Positions 11,007 through 20,076 of a stretch of 64,000 nucleotides of DNA are shown piece by piece. The stretch is from Cannabis sativa (Eukaryota; Streptophyta; Magnoliopsida; Rosales; Cannabaceae). Within the stretch, counting starts at the first letter, position 1. Each line of letters opens with the position of its first letter. The notes beneath the pieces are model-generated. The model did not search any database and was not told the DNA's origin. It saw only the letters and a program-made list of their open reading frames with translations. The stretch spans positions 17,998,136-18,062,135 of the forward strand of contig NC_083608.1 of the NCBI RefSeq assembly GCF_029168945.1, written 5' to 3'. The translations under genes were made by a program, and so were the position numbers.

Positions 11007-11045
11007 CTTACTCGGGGGCGAGTAAGAATCTAGTTTGGGGGATTT
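11007..11045 (+). promoter_or_regulatory. Hairpin plus polypurine tract before LTR 2
   Basis: A perfect 8-bp stem (CTTACTCG / CGAGTAAG, 11007-11026, loop GGGG) is followed by TTTGGGGGATTT directly against the LTR. The same arrangement precedes LTR 3 (loop one G shorter) and LTR 4. Confidence 0.7.
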
Positions 11046-12297
11046 TGTTAGGTTATAATTAACCTATATTTCGGGTCTTTAAAGTTAGCATTATCTCGTC
11101 TATTGGTGTCTTTTGGAGCAGTTTTACGCTTGATTTTCATTATTTCAGGTTCCCGGGGTGTTAAAGTTCGAATTCAGTCAAATGGCGAAAAACTGGGACA
11201 AACTTGAAAAAAATTAGAAAATTCGGTTCCTGAAGCATCAGTAGTCGCGACCTCCAGAGAGCCAGGTCGCGACCCTTTTTCCTGGTCGCGACCACGGTCG
11301 CGACTTCGTAAGATAGGCGAAACTCGGTTTTCGAGTTTTGCTCGTAGTCGCGACTCAGCCTTAAATGCTAGTCGCGACTATGTACGGAAATCGCAGATTT
11401 GACCTAATTTTGATTTTTCACTCAATTGGAGGCTCACCACTCATCCCTATATAAGGAATACGACATTGAAGGTCAGATCTAAGCAAAAACAGACCTAATA
11501 GTGGAGGCAAAGTGGAGAGGAAGCTATCTTGAAGACCCGGAGCGATACCACCTTCTAGTTTCTTTCTTTTACCCTTTTTATTCATCTTTATGTTTGTTTT
11601 TATTTCTGAATTAATCATGGATGTTTTTAGAGTTATTATGAACTAAATTTCCCAATAAGGGAGGATGATGATTGTTGTTTAAGTTTATGCCTAGTTAATA
11701 AAATAATTGCCATTCCTTCATCTTATGTGTGAATACTATCTCTATTTGTGTTGAATCTCATGTGTAAGCTTGATCACCTTTTACATGCTCTATGATCCTA
11801 ATTCGAAATCTGAAAAGTGAGAATTAGGAATGCTAAAATTTGGATAGTCTAGGTTTTGATGTAAAACGAAAGTATTTACATAGCCTAGTGACCAATAGAT
11901 TATTGCTTAATGCTGATTTTGTGTTGATCTAATTAAGAAGTTAATTAGAGAACATATTATTTAGAACCTAAAAGATCTGAAAAGAGTTAGGTTAATTTAT
12001 AATCTGTCTTTCACATTGAGAAAGAGAATAGTAATTAGCATTAACAATTGGGTAATTAAATCAACAGGATTCTTTTCCCTAAATATTCATCCATAATTAA
12101 TTACACTTTTTATTATTATTATCCTGCTTTTTAATTTTTAGTTATTTAATTATTCGACCTTATTATTGATTACGCAAATAGAAACAAGAATTCAATTGAT
12201 TGGTACTTAGCTACGATCCTCGTGGGAACGATCTCACTTACCTGAGTATTACTTGTTAAAACGATACGTATACTTGCGAGTTGGATTTATCACAACA
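11046..12297 (+). repeat. LTR 2 of the array
   Basis: 1252 bp; TATA at 11448-11454. Differs from the other LTRs at several CAG/CTG-centred positions (around 11294, 11319, 11341, 12172, 12213). Confidence 0.95.
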
Positions 12298-12303
12298 AGT
12301 TTT

Positions 12304-12321
12304 TGGCGCCGTTGCCGGGGA
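12304..12321 (+). promoter_or_regulatory. Primer binding site (tRNA-Asp), copy 2
   Basis: Same 18-base site as at 8693, six bases after LTR 2. Confidence 0.9.
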
Positions 12322-12428
12322 CTGTTTTAGTTAATATCAATATAGTTGAATTCTATTCTAATTTGGTTTCTTTTTATTTAAGTTTATAAATGTTTTACTT
12401 ATGAGTTTGAACTGCAAGATAAATCCAG

Positions 12429-13376
12429 ATGCTATATCTTGAGGATTTTGTCCAACAACACAATGAACCATTCTATTCTGCTTGGAGGAGATTTAAAGAG
12501 CTTGGAGAGAGATGTTATCCCACTTTCTCAAGTGGATGTTTTACATGGCTCTTGTATGATGGACTTAACGATGAAACAAGAAGCTGGGTTGATTATGGAG
12601 CAGAGGCAACTGGAGCGCCTTTATTAATGAGAGGCTATGATGTAATAAATCTGTTGAATGATATGGCAGATTTTGATTACGATTGGCATTGGAATCCATC
12701 ACTTCAGGGTTGGAGTCACCAATACCCACCTTATTGCCCAAATTTATCCCAACAAACTGAAAAAGAGGAGCAACTACTATCACTTCTACAATCACTTCCA
12801 GGAGAGATTAATCGCTTAACTGACATGGTGAGATCTTTATGTGATAATTCAATGACTCATGATTCAGAATGTAATAACTCCAATGATGAAAGTTATGAGA
12901 GTTGTTGGTACAATGAAGAAGGGTCATTATTTGAATACAAGGAAGATAATGAGCTTACAGTTGAAGATCAAGATCCTTGTGAAAAAGAAATCATTGAATA
13001 TGAAATCATAAGTGAGGGTATGGATAGCCAAGTGTAGAGTGAGCAACAAGAAGAAGGGTGGTTAGATGAAAGTGTTGAAACTGTGACATTGGAGGATGAG
13101 GAAGAACATGACATCATTGATTCAACTGCATCAATGATATTGACAAACAAAATACCAATGGATCCATATATTTCATCAACACCATATTATATCCTCTACG
13201 AGCTACGAAAGGCTTCTCCCCAAGCTCATCATCGAAAGTCTTGTGTTGTTGGTGCGGCTTTTGGTTCAAACTCATTACATGCCAAGCTTGAGGGCATTTT
13301 TAAAAACAACTTTCAAGTTGTCCAGCATGATGCTTATTACGGGCGTCAACCGCTTGTTGATGTGGCGCTCAGGTAA
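12429..13376 (+). pseudogene. Gag-like frame, array copy 2 (TAG-interrupted)
   Basis: Reads 202 codons from 12429 to an in-frame TAG at 13035-13037. It then continues in the same frame as an open stretch to 13376, ending with the conserved tail ALR just before the T-rich region. The first ~90 residues look like a truncated Athila-type Gag core (RRFKELGERCYP, WLLYDGLNDETRSW, LLMRGYDVINLLNDMADF). The rest is rich in Asp/Glu. Copy 1 has CAG where this copy has TAG, so the stop is a C-to-T change in a CHG context shared with copy 3. Known Athila Gag proteins are several times longer. Confidence 0.75.
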
Positions 13377-14648
13377 GTTTCCTTTCCTTTTTCTTTAATG
13401 TCACATTGGGGACAATGTCATATTTAGTTTGGGGAGAGAGATTTAAATTTTTTTTAAATTTTCTGCATTTTAATTTTCTGTTTTAGTTTTTTTTGTTTTA
13501 GTTAAGGAATGGCAATAAGCTAGAGGATAGTTGTATACTGCTGATTAGTGTGATGTGATCTGAAACTGCAAAATAACTGTGTGCTTGATTTTGTTAACTC
13601 TTTGGATTAGTTTGGATGCTTAGAAACCTGTGTTTTTCTGCAAATACTCAAGTTGTGAAAATTGTTATAAATGTTTTACTATGGTTTGTGGTAAGATTGA
13701 CAGGATAGCTTAGAACTTGCATGTTTATTCTTTTAAGGCGAAATCCTTGATAGTGTTCAATTGGAATATGACTTAGGCATTTGTTGGATAGTTTGAGCCT
13801 TTCAAGCCTACCATAATGTGTATCCCTAGTTACCCTTTTGAGCCTTAACCTGTTGTGTTTCCACCCACTGATTTGACATTTTGCAACCACACTATTAATT
13901 TTTATTCTCACCATGATTATCCGTGATATCATAAGCTATATGATTAGTTTGGGGGAAAAGAAACATTTAGTGTGACGAAATAGTGAGAGGGAGAAAAATT
14001 TGTGTAAGATTGAGAAGGAAAAAAAAATTGTGTAATTCAATGTCACTGAAAAAAAAATATGAAAAAAAAAACACAATGAAAAAGTAAAAATATGTGTTCA
14101 AAAAAAAAGAAAAAAATTTAAATAAATAAATAAAGTATATGATTTCAGTGATGTTGGAAAATAGTAAAGATATCTTCTCTCAATCTTGGTAGATGTGGGA
14201 ACAATATGGGGTATTGAAAAAGAAAAGTAAGAAGCTTGTGGGTTCTGTTTGTGCGCTTATGATATTTTGAGCCAAAATTGTTTTTTTGCCTATCCCTGAA
14301 TATCTGAGCCATATTACCTAAACCTTGAAAAGACCTAATGATTCCAAAGAATACTGTCAACATTAGTGGAGAAAGGTAAGCATGCAAGCTTATGAGTTAT
14401 CGGGTTGTGGAACTAATGGAAAGAGTAAAACTCTTATAACAATGTTTCACATTTGAGTCGATTGTTGCAGTTGTACATAGTGATTATAGTTGAGCATCCG
14501 AGTTAATTGTTAGAGTTAGTAAGATCAAAATTCTAGTTTATGCAAGGAAGAAAACAGAGCATGAGTCAGCAGTGTAGTGATTATCTGATAGCGTAGTTAG
14601 TTTTTTTTATCTTACTCGGGGCGAGTAAGAATCTAGTTTGGGGGATTT

Positions 14649-15901
14649 TGTTAGGTTATAATTAACCTATATTTCGGGTCTTTAAAGTTAGCATTATCTC
14701 GTCTATTGGTGTCTTTTGGAGCAGTTTTACGCTTGATTTTCATTATTTCGAGTTCCGGGGTGTTAAAGTTCGAATTCAGTCAAATGGCGAAAAACTGGGA
14801 CAAACTTGAAAAAAATTAGAAAATTCGGTTCCTGAAGCATCAGTAGTCGCGACCTCCAGAGAGCCAGGTCGCGACCCTTTTTCCTGGTCGCGACCCTGGT
14901 CGCGACTTCGTAAGATAGGCAGAAACTCGGTTTTTCGAGTTTTGCCTGTAGTCGCGACCAGCTTAAATGCTAGTCGCGACTATGTACGGAAATCGCAGAT
15001 TTGACCTAATTTTGATTTTTCACTCAATTGGAGGCTCACCACTCATCCCTATATAAGGAATACGACATTGAAGGTCAGATCTAAGCAAAACATGTACCTA
15101 ATAGTGGAGGCAAAGTGGAGAGGAAGCTATCTTGAAGACCCGGAGCGATACCACCTTCTAGTTTCTTTCTTTTACCCTTTTTATTCATCTTTATGTTTGT
15201 TTTTATTTCTGAATTAATCATGGATGTTTTTAGAGTTATTATGAACTAAATTTCCCAATAAGGGAGGATGATGATTGTTGTTTAAGTTTATGCCTAGTTA
15301 ATAAAATAATTGCCATTCCTTCATCTTATGTGTGAATACTATCTCTATTTGTGTTGAATCTCATGTGTAAGCTTGATCACCTTTTACATGCTCTATGATC
15401 CTAATTCGAAATCTGAAAAGTGAGAATTAGGAATGCTAAAATTTGGATAGTCTAGGTTTTGATGTAAAACGAAAGTATTTACATAGCCTAGTGACCAATA
15501 GATTATTGCTTAATGCTGATTTTGTGTTGATCTAATTAAGAAGTTAATTAGAGAACATATTATTTAGAACCTAAAAGATCTGAAAAGAGTTAGGTTAATT
15601 TATAATCTGTCTTTCACATTGAGAAAGAGAATAGTAATTAGCATTAACAATTGGGTAATTAAATCAACAGGATTCTTTTCCCTAAATATTCATCCATAAT
15701 TAATTACACTTTTTATTATTATTATCCTGCTTTTTAATTTTTAGTTATTTAATTATTCGACCTTATTATTGATTCTGCCAAATAGAAACAAGAATTCAAT
15801 TGATTGGTACTTAGCTACAGTCCTCGTGGGAACGATCTCACTTACCTGAGTATTACTTGTTAAAACGATACGTATACTTGCGAGTTGGATTTATCACAAC
15901 A
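14649..15901 (+). repeat. LTR 3 of the array
   Basis: 1253 bp; TATA at 15050-15056. Private changes near 14749-14755 and 15091-15097 again replace a CAG word. Confidence 0.95.
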
Positions 15902-15907
15902 AGTTTT

Positions 15908-15925
15908 TGGCGCCGTTGCCGGGGA
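15908..15925 (+). promoter_or_regulatory. Primer binding site (tRNA-Asp), copy 3
   Basis: Same 18-base site as at 8693, six bases after LTR 3. Confidence 0.9.
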
Positions 15926-16032
15926 CTGTTTTAGTTAATATCAATATAGTTGAATTCTATTCTAATTTGGTTTCTTTTTATTTAAGTTTATAAATGTTTT
16001 ACTTATGAGTTTGAACTGCAAGATAAATCCAG

Positions 16033-16980
16033 ATGCTATATCTTGAGGATTTTGTCCAACAACACAATGAACCATTCTATTCTGCTTGGAGGAGATTTAA
16101 AGAGCTTGGAGAGAGATGTTATCCCACTTTCTCAAGTGGATGTTTTACATGGCTCTTGTATGATGGACTTAACGATGAAACAAGAAGCTGGGTTGATTAT
16201 GGAGCAGAGGCAACTGGAGCGCCTTTATTAATGAGAGGCTATGATGTAATAAATCTGTTGAATGATATGGCAGATTTTGATTACGATTGGCATTGGAATC
16301 CATCACTTCAGGGTTGGAGTCACCAATACCCACCTTATTGCCCAAATTTATCCCAACAAACTGAAAAAGAGGAGCAACTACTATCACTTCTACAATCACT
16401 TCCAGGAGAGATTAATCGCTTAACTGACATGGTGAGATCTTTATGTGATAATTCAATGACTCATGATTCAGAATGTAATAACTCCAATGATGAAAGTTAT
16501 GAGAGTTGTTGGTACAATGAAGAAGGGTCATTATTTGAATACAAGGAAGATAATGAGCTTACAGTTGAAGATCAAGATCCTTGTGAAAAAGAAATCATTG
16601 AATATGAAATCATAAGTGAGGGTATGGATAGCCAAGTGTAGAGTGAGCAACAAGAAGAAGGGTGGTTAGATGAAAGTGTTGAAACTGTGACATTGGAGGA
16701 TGAGGAAGAACATGACATCATTGATTCAACTGCATCAATGATATTGACAAACAAAATACCAATGGATCCATATATTTCATCAACACCATATTATATCCTC
16801 TACGAGCTACGAAAGGCTTCTCCCCAAGCTCATCATCGAAAGTCTTGTGTTGTTGGTGCGGCTTTTGGTTCAAACTCATTACATGCCAAGCTTGAGGGCA
16901 TTTTTAAAAACAACTTTCAAGTTGTCCAGCATGATGCTTATTACGGGCGTCAACCGCTTGTTGATGTGGCGCTCAGGTAA
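16033..16980 (+). pseudogene. Gag-like frame, array copy 3 (TAG-interrupted)
   Basis: Same organisation and same in-frame TAG (16639-16641) as copy 2, with the predicted protein segments identical to copy 2. Sharing this stop and the neighbouring GGGTGGTTAG variant, while copy 1 has neither, indicates that copies 2 and 3 are the closer pair. The frame begins at the ATG of MLYLEDFVQQ; an upstream ATG (about 16002) closes after 13 codons. Whether any of the three copies is translated cannot be told from sequence. Confidence 0.75.
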
Positions 16981-18254
16981 GTTTCCTTTCCTTTTTCTTT
17001 AATGTCACATTGGGGACAATGTCATATTTAGTTTGGGGAGAGAGATTTAAATTTTTTTAAAATTTTCTGCATTTTAATTTTCTGTTTTAGTTTTTTTTTG
17101 TTTTAGTTAAGGAATGGCAATAAGCTAGAGGATAGTTGTATACTGCTGATTAGTGTGATGTGATCTGAAACTGCAAAATAACTGTGTGCTTGATTTTGTT
17201 AACTCTTTGGATTAGTTTGGATGCTTAGAAACCTGTGTTTTTCTGCAAATACTCAAGTTGTGAAAATTGTTATAAATGTTTTACTATGGTTTGTGGTAAG
17301 ATTGACAGGATAGCTTAGAACTTGCATGTTTATTCTTTTGAGGCGAAATCCTTGATAGTGTTCAATTGGAATATGACTTAGGCATTTGTTGGATAGTTTG
17401 AGCCTTTCAAGCCTACCATAATGTGTATCCCTAGTTACCCTTTTGAGCCTTAACCTGTTGTGTTTCCACCCACTGATTTGACATTTTGCAACCACACTAT
17501 TAATTTTTATTCTCACCATGATTATCCATGATATCATAAGCTATATGATTAGTTTGGGGGAAAAGAAACATTTAGTGTGACGAAATAGTGAGAGGGAGAA
17601 AAATTTGTGTAAGATTGAGAAGGAAAAAAAAAATTGTGTAATTCAATGTCACTGAAAAAAAAAATATGAAAAAAAAACACAATGAAAAAGTAAAAATATG
17701 TGTTCAAAAAAAAAGAAAAAAATTTAAATAAATAAATAAAGTATATGATTTCAGTGATGTTGGAAAATAGTAAAGATATCTTCTCTCAATCTTGGTAGAT
17801 GTGGGAACACTATGGGGTATTGAAAAAGAAAAGTAAGAAGCTTGTGGGTTCTGTTTGTGCGCTTATGATATTTTGAGCCAAAATTGTTTTTTGCCTATCC
17901 CTGAATATCTGAGCCATATTACCTAAACCTTGAAAAGACCTAATGATTCCAAAGAATACTGTCAACATTAGTGGAGAAAGGTAAGCATGCAAGCTTATGA
18001 GTTATCGGGTTGTGGAACTAATGGAAAGAGTAAAACTCTTATAACAATGTTTCACATTTGAGTCGATTGTTGCAGTTGTACATAGTGATTATAGTTGAGC
18101 ATCCGAGTTAATTGTTAGAGTTAGTAAGATCAAAATTCTAGTTTATGCAAGGAAGAAAACAGAGCATGAGTCAGCAGTGTAGTGATTATCTGATAGCGTA
18201 GTTAGTTTTTTTTATCTTACTCGGGGGCGAGTAAGAATCTAGTTTGGGGGATTT

Positions 18255-19507
18255 TGTTAGGTTATAATTAACCTATATTTCGGGTCTTTAAAGTTAGCAT
18301 TATCTCGTCTATTGGTGTCTTTTGGAGCAGTTTTACGCTTGATTTTCATTATTTCAGGTTCTCGGGGTGTTAAAGTTCGAATTCAGTCAAATGGCGAAAA
18401 ACTGGGACAAACTTGAAAAAAATTAGAAAATTCGGTTCCTGAAGCATCAGTAGTCGCGACCTCCAGAGAGCCAGGTCGCGACCCTTTTTCCTGGTCGCGA
18501 CCCTGGTCGCGACTTCGTAAGATAGGCAGAAACTCGGTTTTTTGAGTTTTGCCTGTAGTCGCGACCAGCTTAATTGCTAGTCGCGACTATGTACGGAAAT
18601 CGCAGATTTGACCTAATTTTGATTTTTCACTCAATCGGAGGCTCACCACTCATCCCTATATAAGGAATACGACATTGAAGGTCAGATCTAAGCAAAAACA
18701 GACCTAATAGTGGAGGCAAAGTGGAGAGGAAGCTATCTTGAAGACCCGGAGCGATACCACCTTCTAGTTTCTTTCTTTTACCCTTTTTATTCATCTTTAT
18801 GTTTGTTTTTATTTCTGAATTAATCATGGATGTTTTTAGAGTTATTATGAACTAAATTTCCCAATAAGGGAGGATGATGATTGTTGTTTAAGTTTATGCC
18901 TAGTTAATAAAATAATTGCCATTCCTTCATCTTATGTGTGAATACTATCTCTATTTGTGTTGAATCTCATGTGTAAGCTTGATCACCTTTTACATGCTCT
19001 ATGATCCTAATTCGAAATCTGAAAAGTGAGAATTAGGAATGCTAAAATTTGGATAGTCTAGGTTTTGATGTAAAACGAAAGTATTTACATAGCCTAGTGA
19101 CCAATAGATTATTGCTTAATGCTGATTTTGTGTTGATCTAATTAAGAAGTTAATTAGAGAACATATTATTTAGAACCTAAAAGATCTGAAAAGAGTTAGG
19201 TTAATTTATAATCTGTCTTTCACATTGAGAAAGAGAATAGTAATTAGCATTAACAATTGGGTAATTAAATCAACAGGATTCTTTTCCCTAAATATTCATC
19301 CATAATTAATTACACTTTTTATTATTATTATCCTGCTTTTTAATTTTTAGTTATTTAATTATTCGACCTTATTATTGATTCTGCCAAATAGAAACAAGAA
19401 TTCAATTGATTGGTACTTAGCTACAGTCCTCGTGGGAACGATCTCACTTACCTGAGTATTACTTGTTAAAACGATACGTATACTTGCGAGTTGGATTTAT
19501 CACAACA
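18255..19507 (+). repeat. LTR 4 of the array, immediately upstream of the antisense gene leader
   Basis: 1253 bp; TATA at 18657-18663. It carries a few private substitutions. No primer site follows it, because the sequence continues into the CACTT duplication and the antisense gene's leader. It is now the closest promoter to that gene. Confidence 0.95.
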
Positions 19508-19512
19508 CACTT
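19508..19512. repeat. Target site duplication CACTT, right copy
   Basis: CACTT follows LTR 4 and equals 7428-7432. No such duplication is seen at the internal LTR/internal junctions. Confidence 0.92.
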
Positions 19513-20076
19513 CGCCATTTCTTCCAGTTTTTCCGTGTTTGCTATCATCAGTTCTTCTCAACTTTACTCGGCCATACTCAGGACCCCCAGTTCAACAATT
19601 TACTGTAAGTTTCTTGCATCCTTTGATAGCGACATGCTTTTACTTGCTTTGTTTGTTTTTCTGGGTTCGTACTTTGAGATTTCTGGGTATGCAAGTGTTT
19701 AGGTTCTTCAGGTGTTCTGTTTTGTGTCTATTGCTTTAGTTGTAGGACCGCCATTATCATGCCTCTGTTATAATCGTGCATTTTTGTTGAAGAGAGCCAT
19801 AGGTTCTTCGTTCGACGGTTGCTTAGGGCATAGAATGGGGTCTTTTCCCTTCTATTTCTTTTACTCTGTAAAACCATTTTCTGCGATTTTACTGCACCCG
19901 ACACTTGTTCAGGGAATCTTTCTAGGGTTTTCCATGTGACACGTGTCCGGAGGGGGCCTCTTTCCAGCGGTTAGGGGACCCCCACTCCCTTTTTCTTGAC
20001 TTAGGGTTTGGTACGGGACCTAACTGCTGGAATTTTCTCTTTCTCTCTTTTTTTTTTGTTTTTCACAGAATACAAA

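Larger units (their letters stand above)
7433..19507 (+). mobile_element. Tandem array of an Athila-derived gag-only LTR element: LTR-int-LTR-int-LTR-int-LTR
   Basis: Four near-identical LTRs (7433-8686, 11046-12297, 14649-15901, 18255-19507; 1252-1254 bp) alternate with three near-identical internal regions, with periods of 3613, 3603 and 3606 bp. LTRs begin TGTTAGG and end CACAACA. The whole array is flanked once by a 5-bp duplication CACTT (7428-7432 and 19508-19512), so it behaves as one insertion. Each internal region has a tRNA-Asp primer site, a short gag-like frame, an A-rich stretch and a polypurine tract, but no protease, RT, RNase H or integrase. It is therefore non-autonomous, of the TR-GAG type. 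It sits in the 5' leader of the outer element's antisense gene. Confidence 0.95.

Noticed and set aside
20008..20076. Upstream ATG giving 23 extra N-terminal residues to the antisense protein
   Set aside because: This segment is a T-rich intron end with an AG acceptor at 20067-20068; the ATG at 20077 after the splice site is the better start.
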